A DNA stretch of 39,642 nt, from positions 1 through 39,642 of the forward strand of contig JALUVJ010000110.1 of the NCBI GenBank assembly GCA_027020665.1. The letters are read 5' to 3'. The notes under the pieces were generated by a model that saw only the letters and a program-made list of their open reading frames with translations, did not search any database and was not told where the DNA came from. Below are positions 33,014-39,642 of this stretch, in pieces (the stretch's first letter is position 1; the number at the start of each line of letters is the position of its first letter). The translations under genes were made by a program, and so were the position numbers. The DNA is from Nitrospira sp. (GTDB lineage Bacteria; Nitrospirota; Nitrospiria; SBBL01; JAADHI01).

Positions 33014-34429
33014 ATGAGTCGTGAACTGCTGGCCATTATTGATCAGATTGGCCGCGAAAAAGGGATCGAGAGCGAACTGATCGTGACCGCGGTTGAGTCT
33101 GCGCTGGTCTCTGCGGCAAAAAAACGTTACGGTGTGGGCGAAAATGTTGAGGTACGGCTTGACCGGGATACGGGTGAAATTGAAGCGGTTTCGCTCAAAA
33201 CCATTGTAAAAAAAGTCAATGATCCCCAGACCGAAGTTTCTTTGGAAGAAGCCCGCGAACTGGACGAACTTGCTGAAGAGGGCGATGAAATCGGTTCCCT
33301 GCTTGAAATGGAAGATTTGGGGCGCATTGCCGCACAAACGGCCAAACAGGTGATTTTTCAGCGTGTGCGTGAGGCCGAATGGGAGGCGGTGCATCGTGAA
33401 TATTCCGTTCGGGTCGGAGAGATTATCAGCGGCATGATTCTGGGGCAGGAACGACGGAACTATATTGTTGAATTGGGCAAAACAGAGGCCCTGCTGCCTG
33501 TTTCGGAGCAGATTCCGCGGGAGAGTTATCGGCGCGGTGATCGCATTCGGGCTTATTTGTCCGAAGTGAGGCTTTCTTCGCGCGGCCCGCAAGTGATCCT
33601 GTCGCGCGGCAAGGCGGAATTTGTCGCCAAATTGTTTGAAATGGAAGTGCCCGAAATCAGTGAAGGTGTTGTGGTTATCAAAGGTGTTGTGCGCGAGCCG
33701 GGAGATCGAACCAAGATTGCTGTTTATTCCACCGATTCTTCCGTGGACCCCGTCGGGGCCTGTGTGGGAGTGCGCGGTTCTCGTGTGCAGTCGGTTGTTC
33801 GCGAGCTGCGCGGCGAAAAAATAGATATCGTGACTTGGACGGATGATCCGCGGACCTACGTCGGTGAAGCCTTAAGTCCCGCAGTGGTGGACAAGGTCGG
33901 TGTGAACGAGTTGGAAAAATCGGCGCTTGTTGTTGTTTCCGAGCAGCAGTTGTCTTTGGCGATTGGGAAAAAAGGACAGAATGTGCGTCTGGCTTCAAAG
34001 CTGACGGGCTGGAAGATTGATATCATCAATCAAACGGAATATGAAAGTGAGCGTGCGAAGGAGCGGGATCAGGAGATTTCCGCCGCTATTTCACGTGAAC
34101 AGGATTTGCAAAAAGAAGAAGAAGCCCTTGAGGCCCGGCGTTTTTCGGAACGCGAAGAGGAGTTTGACTTGTCCGATTTGCCGGGGGTCGGCGAAAAAAT
34201 GGCCGATATGCTCAAGGCACACGAAATTACCACGATTGCCTTGTTGGCCGAAGCGAATGAAGCGACTTTGTCTGAGCTCCCTTTAATCGGGCCGAAGACC
34301 GCTTCCCGGCTGCTCAAAAGTGCGAAGGAGCATTTGAGTTTTGTCGAGAAACAAAACGAAGCGCGTGAGCAGGACGAAGTTGAAAATCCTGAAGCTGAGG
34401 TGTCGTTTGAGGACACCCCTGAAGATTAG
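33014..34429 (+). CDS. nusA: Transcription termination/antitermination factor NusA
   Basis: A 471-residue NusA. The N-terminal RNAP-binding domain (1-125) starts MSRELLAIIDQIGREKGIESELI. An S1 domain (about 130-200) with GEIISGMILGQ and VELGKTEALLPVSEQIP follows. Two KH domains (about 205-345) contain GACVGVRGSRVQSVVRELRGEKIDIV and SLAIGKKGQNVRLASKLTGWKIDI. The C-terminus has paired helix-hairpin-helix repeats (LPGVGEKMADML and LPLIGPKTASRLL) and an acidic tail. The usual small YlxR and L7Ae-like genes found between nusA and infB in many bacteria are missing here; infB starts 6 bases downstream. Confidence 0.96.
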   Translation: MSRELLAIIDQIGREKGIESELIVTAVESALVSAAKKRYGVGENVEVRLDRDTGEIEAVSLKTIVKKVNDPQTEVSLEEARELDELAEEGDEIGSLLEMEDLGRIAAQTAKQVIFQRVREAEWEAVHREYSVRVGEIISGMILGQERRNYIVELGKTEALLPVSEQIPRESYRRGDRIRAYLSEVRLSSRGPQVILSRGKAEFVAKLFEMEVPEISEGVVVIKGVVREPGDRTKIAVYSTDSSVDPVGACVGVRGSRVQSVVRELRGEKIDIVTWTDDPRTYVGEALSPAVVDKVGVNELEKSALVVVSEQQLSLAIGKKGQNVRLASKLTGWKIDIINQTEYESERAKERDQEISAAISREQDLQKEEEALEARRFSEREEEFDLSDLPGVGEKMADMLKAHEITTIALLAEANEATLSELPLIGPKTASRLLKSAKEHLSFVEKQNEAREQDEVENPEAEVSFEDTPED

Positions 34430-34435
34430 GATCAG

Positions 34436-36967
34436 ATGAGAGTTTTTGAGCTTTCCAAAGAAATCGGCATTTCCTCCAAAGAGCTGATTGGTGTTTTGAG
34501 GCAGATGCATATCGAAGTCAAAAGTCATATGAGTACTTTGACCGAGGACGATGTGCAAGCCGTGATGAAGCGGAAGGATCTTCCGAAGACCCAGATCCCT
34601 GCCAAAAAAGGCAAAATAAAAAAGGCGGTTGAAGAAGCGCCGGCTGCGCCGCCTAAAAAACGCTTTGTTTTAAGAAAGAAACGGGTTGAACCGAAAGAAG
34701 AAGCCCCACCGCCCGTATCGGAAACCCCTGAAAAAAAGAAGGAAATCGTGGCGGAGCCCCTTGTTGCGGCGTCGGAAGCAGCCACGGAGGTCCCGTCCCT
34801 TAATAAAACGCAACCTGAGGCCCCTATTGCCGAGCCTCCTCCTGTCATCGAGGAAAAGAGTTCTGTTGAGGCCCCTGTGCCGGAAGTCCCTGTTGCTCCG
34901 GACATTGAAAGCCCTGCCTCTTCTGTTGTCGAGCCGGAAGCAATAAAAGAAGTGCCTGTTACTCCTTCTAAGCCTGAAGCGGATAAGAAAAAAGGAAAGC
35001 TTCAAGTTTCTCCTGAAAAAGCTAAAGAAAAACCTAAGCGCACAAAGCGCATGAAATGGAGTGCTTCAGAGGGTAATGCGAATACGGGGACGCAGGTTGA
35101 TCAGCGGAAGTGGCAGGACTTTAAACCCGTTCATCGCAGGGAAGACCGGAAGGCCGCCAGAAAAGGGCATGGCCCTGCGGTTGATGTGGCCAAACCCAGA
35201 AAAAAAGTGATTAAAATTTATGAAGGGTTGACGGTCAAGGAATTTTCGGAATTGATCGGTCAAAAAGTAACAAGCATTGTTGCAAAATTGATGGAATTGG
35301 GAAAGATGGCGACGATTAACCAGCCCATTGATTTGGATGAAGCCACGATTATTGCGGAGTCCTTTGAGGTTAAAACCGAAGTCGTTGCGGAAAAAACCGA
35401 AGAAGAGCTTTTGATGGCCGCTGAGCCGGATGATCCGTCTGCGATGGTATCGCGTCCTCCGGTCATTACGATCATGGGCCACGTGGATCATGGAAAAACC
35501 TCTTTATTGGATGCCATTCGGGAAACAAAGGTGAGGGCAGGAGAGGCAGGCGGCATTACGCAGCATATCGGTGCCTACATGGTCAGCACAGGTGGAAAGC
35601 CCGTGACTTTTTTGGATACCCCAGGCCATGCGGCTTTTACCGCTATGCGGGCGCGGGGTGCTCAGGCGACGGACATCGTCGTATTGGTCGTTGCTGCGGA
35701 TGACGGGGTGATGCCCCAGACCGTTGAAGCCGTGAACCATGCCAAGTCCGCCGGAGTGCCGATTATTGTCGCGGTGAATAAGATGGATCGGCCCGATGCC
35801 AACCCCGATCGTGTGAAGCAAGCCTTGTCCGAGTATGAGTTGATCCCGGAAGAATGGGGCGGCAGTACGATTTTTGTTGAGGTTTCCGCCAAAGAAAAGA
35901 CCGGCTTGGACAATCTGCTTGAGATGATTTTGTTGCAATCCGAAATGCTTGAATTGAAGGCCAATCCCAAGAAGTCGATGCGAGGCGTGATTGTAGAAGC
36001 CAAAATCGAAAAAGGCCGTGGCCCGGTTGCGACGGTGCTCGTGCAGGAAGGCACCTTGAAAGTCGGCAGTGCTTTTGTCACGGGGATTTATTTTGGCAAA
36101 GTCCGCGCGCTGATAAACGATGAAGGCAAAAAGGTGAAATCCGCCGGTCCCTCCACGCCGGTGGAGGTGATCGGTTTGGACGGCGTGCCTGAGGCGGGCG
36201 ACACCTTTATTGCGGTTGCAGATGAACGGGTTGCAAAGGATGTTGCCGCCTCGCGCGCGCAACGTCAGCGGACGGCCAAGTTGGCGCAGGTACGCCGCAC
36301 GACGCTGGATGATCTCTATCAGGAATTGAAGGATGGCGCGGCAGAAACCTTAAAGGTGATCATCAAGGCCGATGTGCAGGGTTCCGCCGAGGCGATCCGC
36401 GAAGCCCTGGAAGGACTCGGTACGGATGCGGTGAAATTGGAAGTGATTCATGCGGGGGTGGGGGGCATTACCGAATCGGATGTCATGTTGGCCGCCGCAT
36501 CGAATGCTTTTGTGGCGGGTTTTAACGTGCGTCCCGAGTCGAAGGCCAGGGATTTGGCCGAACGTGAAAAAGTGGATCTCCGGCAATATTCTATTATTTA
36601 CGACCTGATTGACGATGTGCGTTCCGTGATGGAAGGTTTGTTGGCTCCCACTTTAAAAGAGCGCATACTGGGGCGCGTTGAAGTCCGTCAGATTTTTAAT
36701 GTCCCGAAGCAGGGAACCATTGCGGGGGGCTATGTCAAAGAAGGTGTTGCTGCCAGGAATTGTTCAGGCATCCGCGTGCTGCGGGGCGGGGAGTGTGTTT
36801 TTGAGGGGAAATTGGCTTCTTTACGTCGTTTTAAGGATGATGTGAAAGAGGTGCAAACGGGTTACGAGTGTGGTATCGGCGTTGAGGGATATAATGACAT
36901 TGAGGTGGATGATGTGTTTGAATTCTACACCTTTGATGAAATTGCGAGCAAGCTTGAATCGGCATAG
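34436..36967 (+). CDS. infB: Translation initiation factor IF-2
   Basis: IF-2 is the GTPase that recruits formyl-Met-tRNA to the 30S subunit. The 843-residue protein has an IF2-N domain (1-50, [19 protein letters not shown]), a long Pro/Glu/Lys-rich linker (60-250), and a second IF2-N (about 265-315, [13 protein letters not shown]). The G domain starts at GHVDHGKT (348-355), then DTPGHAAF and NKMD follow. Domains II to IV end with [27 protein letters not shown]. The nusA stop is 6 bases upstream. The DUF503 gene follows after 67 bases with its own -10-like box. Confidence 0.97.
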   Translation: MRVFELSKEIGISSKELIGVLRQMHIEVKSHMSTLTEDDVQAVMKRKDLPKTQIPAKKGKIKKAVEEAPAAPPKKRFVLRKKRVEPKEEAPPPVSETPEKKKEIVAEPLVAASEAATEVPSLNKTQPEAPIAEPPPVIEEKSSVEAPVPEVPVAPDIESPASSVVEPEAIKEVPVTPSKPEADKKKGKLQVSPEKAKEKPKRTKRMKWSASEGNANTGTQVDQRKWQDFKPVHRREDRKAARKGHGPAVDVAKPRKKVIKIYEGLTVKEFSELIGQKVTSIVAKLMELGKMATINQPIDLDEATIIAESFEVKTEVVAEKTEEELLMAAEPDDPSAMVSRPPVITIMGHVDHGKTSLLDAIRETKVRAGEAGGITQHIGAYMVSTGGKPVTFLDTPGHAAFTAMRARGAQATDIVVLVVAADDGVMPQTVEAVNHAKSAGVPIIVAVNKMDRPDANPDRVKQALSEYELIPEEWGGSTIFVEVSAKEKTGLDNLLEMILLQSEMLELKANPKKSMRGVIVEAKIEKGRGPVATVLVQEGTLKVGSAFVTGIYFGKVRALINDEGKKVKSAGPSTPVEVIGLDGVPEAGDTFIAVADERVAKDVAASRAQRQRTAKLAQVRRTTLDDLYQELKDGAAETLKVIIKADVQGSAEAIREALEGLGTDAVKLEVIHAGVGGITESDVMLAAASNAFVAGFNVRPESKARDLAEREKVDLRQYSIIYDLIDDVRSVMEGLLAPTLKERILGRVEVRQIFNVPKQGTIAGGYVKEGVAARNCSGIRVLRGGECVFEGKLASLRRFKDDVKEVQTGYECGIGVEGYNDIEVDDVFEFYTFDEIASKLESA

Positions 36968-37022
36968 GCGATGTTTTGGCCTTGGAAGGGTGTGTTATCG
37001 TGCCGGTGATTTCTTCCGTGTA

Positions 37023-37028
37023 TATAAT
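37023..37028 (+). promoter_or_regulatory. Consensus -10 box before the DUF503 gene
   Basis: A perfect TATAAT at 37023-37028 lies 6 bases before the ATG at 37035, so a transcript from it would start at or near the start codon. No -35 box is evident at 17 bases, and no ribosome site precedes the ATG. Confidence 0.35.
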
Positions 37029-37034
37029 CCGTAG

Positions 37035-37325
37035 ATGAAAGGGTTTACCGTCGGTCTTTGTACCGTAGAGCTTTACATTCCGCAGAGTCATTCTTTAAAA
37101 GAAAAACGGCAGGTTCTCAGAAGCATCAAAGCAAAAATTAAAAATAATTTTAATGTTGTGATTGCGGAGGTCGGCGCACAGGATCGGAGGCAGCACGCCG
37201 TGTTGGGCGTGACAACCCTTGCAAATGATCAATCCGTGGTGAATTCAGTACTCGATAAAGTCCTTGACCGGATTGCTTCTTGCCCCGAGGCTGAAATGAT
37301 TCACCACAGCTTGGAGTTGATGTAG
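37035..37325 (+). CDS. DUF503 family protein (YlxP-like)
   Basis: A 96-residue YlxP/DUF503 protein. The pattern VGLCTVELYIPQSHSLKEKRQVLRSIKAKIKNNFNVVIAEVG is diagnostic. It is found next to rbfA in this operon in many bacteria and is thought to act in ribosome biogenesis or translation, though its role is unproven. The stop is immediately followed by the rbfA ATG (TAGATG), so translation is probably coupled. The ATG at 37035 lacks an obvious ribosome site but is preceded by TATAAT. Confidence 0.9.
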   Translation: MKGFTVGLCTVELYIPQSHSLKEKRQVLRSIKAKIKNNFNVVIAEVGAQDRRQHAVLGVTTLANDQSVVNSVLDKVLDRIASCPEAEMIHHSLELM

Positions 37326-37748
37326 ATGATTGCGCCGGATGGCAAAAACATGCAGGGTGTGCGCTCGGACCGCATGGCCGATTTGCTCAAAGAGGAAATC
37401 GCGGATGTGCTGACTAAGAAAATGCGCGATCCCCGGATCGGTTTTGTGACGGTGACCGGGGTTGATGTTTCCCGTGATTTTCGCAATGCAAGTATTTATG
37501 TGTGTTTTCATGAAAAACAAGACGAAAAAAAAGGCATGACCGCATTGAATAAGGCACGCGGTTTTGTTCGCGGTGAATTGGCCCGGCGGCTTCCGTTGCG
37601 CCGCGTCCCGGCGCTGACTTTTGTCGCCGATCGCATGACGGAGCGGGTTTCACATCTGTTGGGTGTGATTGAGTCGCTTGACGTTCAGCGTGAAAAGATA
37701 GAAAAAAAGGGCAGCGAAACGGATTTTCACATGGAAGGGCCGACATGA
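37326..37748 (+). CDS. rbfA: Ribosome-binding factor A
   Basis: RbfA assists late 16S rRNA maturation in the 30S subunit. The 140-residue protein has the KH-like fold with RSDRMADLLKEEIADVL, the MRDPRIGFVTVTGVDVSRDFRNASIYV core and the C-terminal RRVPALTFVADRMTERVSHLLGVIESL. It starts with no gap after DUF503; an internal ATG eight codons later (MQGVRSDR) may be the real start. It overlaps truB by four bases (ATGA). Confidence 0.95.
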   Translation: MIAPDGKNMQGVRSDRMADLLKEEIADVLTKKMRDPRIGFVTVTGVDVSRDFRNASIYVCFHEKQDEKKGMTALNKARGFVRGELARRLPLRRVPALTFVADRMTERVSHLLGVIESLDVQREKIEKKGSETDFHMEGPT

Positions 37749-38764
37749 TGCGCGGAGCGGACTTTCAGTGCCGGGAGGAGAAGGCTTCGGCCTCCTTCGT
37801 GGGCGGTTTTCTGAATATCGATAAACCGGCGGCCTGGACTTCTCATGACGTTGTGGCGAAAGTCCGCGGTCTTTTGCGCGTGAAGCGGGTCGGACACTTG
37901 GGTACGCTTGATCCGGATGCGACAGGTGTGCTGCCCATTTGTTTCGGCAAAAGCACGAAGCTTGTGCCTTTACTTGCGGATGCGGACAAAACCTATGATG
38001 CGGTGCTTCGTCTTGGACAGGAAACCGATACGGAAGATGCCGGTGGGAAGGTGATCCGAAGCTGTGTCGTGCCTGAAATTTTAAAAACGGAGGCGGGCGC
38101 GGCAGAGATTCTTGACGTACTGTCTTCTTTTGTGGGACGGTATTTACAGCAACCGCCTATGTATTCGGCGATTAAAATTAAAGGGGTTCCGCTTTACAAG
38201 GTTGCGCGCAGCGGCAAGGTGCTGGAGCGTCCCGCGCGTGAAGTAGCGATCCGCTTCATTTACTTGCGGGCATGCCGTGACGGCGATGTTGCGTTTCGTG
38301 TGCATTGTTCGAAGGGCACGTATATCCGAACGCTGTGTGTCGATATTGGAAGGAAGTTGGGTGTCGGGGCACACCTACTTTCGCTTCGCAGGATTCGTGT
38401 GGGGGATTTTGATATTGCAGATGCCATCGATTTGGATTTGTTGTCCGAGTATTGTCGCCGCCGGACGTGGGAGAAAGCGGTCTATCCGGCGAATGCGGTG
38501 TTGAGCGCCTTGCCCGCCCTCCGGGTCAAAAACGATGAATGCAGGCGTGTTTTGAACGGGGTGCAAATCGGGCTGTCCGACCTGGATCGGATCGATCCCT
38601 TTAAGAAGGGCGATGCGCTTCGATTTTTGGATATGCAAGGTCATCTTATTGCGATCGGGTATGCCCTTCGTGATTCGCAGTTGCGTGCCGGAGCGGGAGG
38701 GGCTTTAGACCCTTTTTTTAAAATCAAGACCGTGTTGGGAAACGGCGAAAGCGGAGACCGCTAA
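37745..38764 (+). CDS. truB: tRNA pseudouridine(55) synthase TruB
   Basis: TruB makes pseudouridine 55 in the T-loop of tRNAs. The 339-residue enzyme has about 20 extra N-terminal residues before FLNIDKPAAWTSHDVV. Catalytic Asp56 is in HLGTLDPDATGVLP. Downstream motifs are YDAVLRLGQETDTEDAGG, QQPPMYSAIKIKGVPLY and SKGTYIRTLCVDIG. The C-terminal part ends in a PUA-like region. The ATG overlaps the rbfA stop (ATGA). rpsO follows after 62 bases with a GGGGAGGAT ribosome site. Confidence 0.95.
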   Translation: MMRGADFQCREEKASASFVGGFLNIDKPAAWTSHDVVAKVRGLLRVKRVGHLGTLDPDATGVLPICFGKSTKLVPLLADADKTYDAVLRLGQETDTEDAGGKVIRSCVVPEILKTEAGAAEILDVLSSFVGRYLQQPPMYSAIKIKGVPLYKVARSGKVLERPAREVAIRFIYLRACRDGDVAFRVHCSKGTYIRTLCVDIGRKLGVGAHLLSLRRIRVGDFDIADAIDLDLLSEYCRRRTWEKAVYPANAVLSALPALRVKNDECRRVLNGVQIGLSDLDRIDPFKKGDALRFLDMQGHLIAIGYALRDSQLRAGAGGALDPFFKIKTVLGNGESGDR

Positions 38765-38826
38765 AGAAAATATTTCCGCCTTTTTCGGTCTGAAGCAGAA
38801 AAACCCTGTAGGGGAGGATAAGTAAA

Positions 38827-39096
38827 ATGGCAGTGTTGAAAGAAGTGAAAAAAAATATCATCAAGGACAATGCAACGCATGATCAGGATACCGGGTCGCC
38901 CGAAGTGCAAATTGCCCTGCTGACAAACAGAATTATCGGACTGATGGATCATTTTAACGTCCATAAAAAAGATCATCATTCCAGGAGAGGATTGGTGCAC
39001 ATGGTCGGCCGTCGCCGGAAACTGCTCGATTATCTGAAAAAATCCGATATGAATCGCTACCGTGCGATTATCAAAAAACTGGGTTTAAGAAAGTAA
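38827..39096 (+). CDS. rpsO: 30S ribosomal protein S15
   Basis: The 89-residue protein is a full-length S15, a primary 16S rRNA binding protein. The sequence [52 protein letters not shown] is the canonical family signature. GGGGAGG lies nine bases before the ATG. As in most bacteria it precedes pnp. A short hairpin (39099-39112) follows the stop codon. Confidence 0.97.
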   Translation: MAVLKEVKKNIIKDNATHDQDTGSPEVQIALLTNRIIGLMDHFNVHKKDHHSRRGLVHMVGRRRKLLDYLKKSDMNRYRAIIKKLGLRK

Positions 39097-39098
39097 CC

Positions 39099-39112
39099 CG
39101 CCCTTTTGGGCG
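39099..39112 (+). other. Hairpin after rpsO
   Basis: CGCCC-TTTT-GGGCG follows the rpsO stop by two bases, without a T-run. In E. coli the rpsO-pnp gap carries a terminator and an RNase III site; this hairpin may have an analogous processing or stabilising role. Inference only. Confidence 0.45.
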
Positions 39113-39128
39113 AGAGCACAGAAAAGCA

Positions 39129-39251
39129 ATGATAGCGCAAGAAGCCCCTTTACGCGGTGTTTCTTGGTCTTTCATTGTCGTTCTGTGCTTTGCCGCCCTG
39201 TATACCTACCTCGTCTTAAGGACCAACAAGAAAAAGGAGTCTCAATCATGA
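39129..39251 (+). CDS. Candidate single-helix membrane microprotein
   Basis: A 40-codon ORF between rpsO and pnp. The product has a short polar N-terminus ([10 protein letters not shown]), a hydrophobic segment of about 20 residues ([20 protein letters not shown]) and a basic tail [10 protein letters not shown]. Its TGA (39249-39251) overlaps the pnp ATG (39248-39250) in an ATGA arrangement, typical of translationally coupled genes, and the pnp ribosome site AAAAAGGAG lies inside its codons for KKKES. The start has no strong ribosome site (AGAAAAGC only). I know no named family for it. A membrane microprotein here could link PNPase to the membrane or influence its translation; this is speculation. 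Confidence 0.5.
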   Translation: MIAQEAPLRGVSWSFIVVLCFAALYTYLVLRTNKKKESQS

Positions 39252-39642
39252 TGCATCGTGTTGAAGCACAAATTGGCGGAAAAACATTAAGCCTTGAAAC
39301 AGGCCGCATGGCACGGCAATCGGATGGTGCCGTGCTGGTACAGTACGGAGAGAGTGTCGTGCTGGTGACAGCCGTCGCTTCAAAAATCGCAAAAGATGTC
39401 AATTTTATTCCCTTGACCGTGGATTATCAGGAAAAATCCTTTGCTGCCGGGAAAATTCCGGGCGGTTTTTTTAAACGGGAAGGCCGTCTCGGCGAAAAAG
39501 AGATTTTAACCTGCCGACTGATCGATCGCCCGCTGCGGCCTTTGTTGCCGGACGGCTGGTTTTTTGAAACGCAGATTATCGCTACTGTTTTGTCGAGTGA
39601 TCAAGGCTGTGTGACGGACATTCTCGGCATCATCGGCGCGTC
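39248..39642 (+). CDS. pnp: Polyribonucleotide nucleotidyltransferase (N-terminal part)
   Basis: The first 131 codons of PNPase, the 3'-to-5' phosphorolytic RNase of the degradosome; the window ends inside the gene. The first RNase PH domain begins [32 protein letters not shown], then [56 protein letters not shown], which is diagnostic. The ATG at 39248 (or the adjacent one at 39251) is preceded by AAAAAGGAG. Catalytic residues lie further into the gene and are not visible here. It overlaps the microprotein ORF at 39129-39251. Confidence 0.95.
   Translation, partial: MMHRVEAQIGGKTLSLETGRMARQSDGAVLVQYGESVVLVTAVASKIAKDVNFIPLTVDYQEKSFAAGKIPGGFFKREGRLGEKEILTCRLIDRPLRPLLPDGWFFETQIIATVLSSDQGCVTDILGIIGA

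Noticed and set aside
1-39642. tRNA, rRNA or CRISPR arrays
   Set aside because: No cloverleaf-like T-loop motifs, rRNA segments or regularly spaced direct repeats were recognised.

Overview
This is a bacterial chromosomal segment packed with housekeeping genes and only a few accessory ones. Outer-membrane-type traits point to a Gram-negative: a MltD-like LysM lytic transglycosylase, a lipobox lipoprotein, a DUF4390 protein beside a membrane-anchored (probably NtrY-like) protein, and a YfgM-like TPR protein. With a pair of bactofilins and the prs-rplY-pth-ychF block, the gene order resembles deltaproteobacterial or Nitrospirota-type lineages. The species cannot be named from this sequence. GTG and TTG starts are frequent (DUF4390 gene, adh, pth, lipA, rimP, the secreted 172-aa protein).

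Left part, mostly minus strand (1-7453): the N-terminus of a membrane protein (probable sensor kinase), a DUF4390 protein, a 0.5-kb intergenic stretch of dispersed palindromic repeats, uvrA, a YhaN-like SMC/AAA ATPase with two internal membrane helices, and a ferric-iron binding protein behind a clear Fur box. Positions 7454-7838 hold a second copy of the 57-bp repeat and several strong hairpins.

Middle, mostly plus strand (7839-21335): serine esterase, zinc alcohol dehydrogenase and a small lipoprotein; parB without an adjacent parA; bactofilin 1 and mnmA, converging on bactofilin 2; a secreted orphan; a membrane protein carrying a complete JAMM metalloprotease signature; then rplI, prs, rplY, pth, ychF (translation and nucleotide supply), then lpdA and lipA (lipoyl metabolism).

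Positions 21430-27032: a secreted orphan, a YfgM-like TPR protein, a three-LysM lytic transglycosylase with a strong promoter, and a PhoD-family phosphatase lacking a signal peptide and preceded by a structured leader. Positions 27037-32294: a second disulfide oxidoreductase, divergent from purU, a glycine/sarcosine-oxidase-like flavoprotein, a methyltransferase and a class IV aminotransferase, suggesting one-carbon and amino-acid turnover.

Right end (32362-39642): the translation operon rimP-nusA-infB-DUF503-rbfA-truB-rpsO-pnp (pnp cut by the window edge), with a promoter and an attenuator-like terminator before rimP. A previously unlisted 40-residue single-helix membrane microprotein ORF lies between rpsO and pnp and overlaps the pnp start codon.

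The best candidates for something undescribed are the membrane JAMM protein (13843-14793), the rpsO-pnp microprotein (39129-39251), and the orphan YhaN-like ATPase with an altered Walker B motif.
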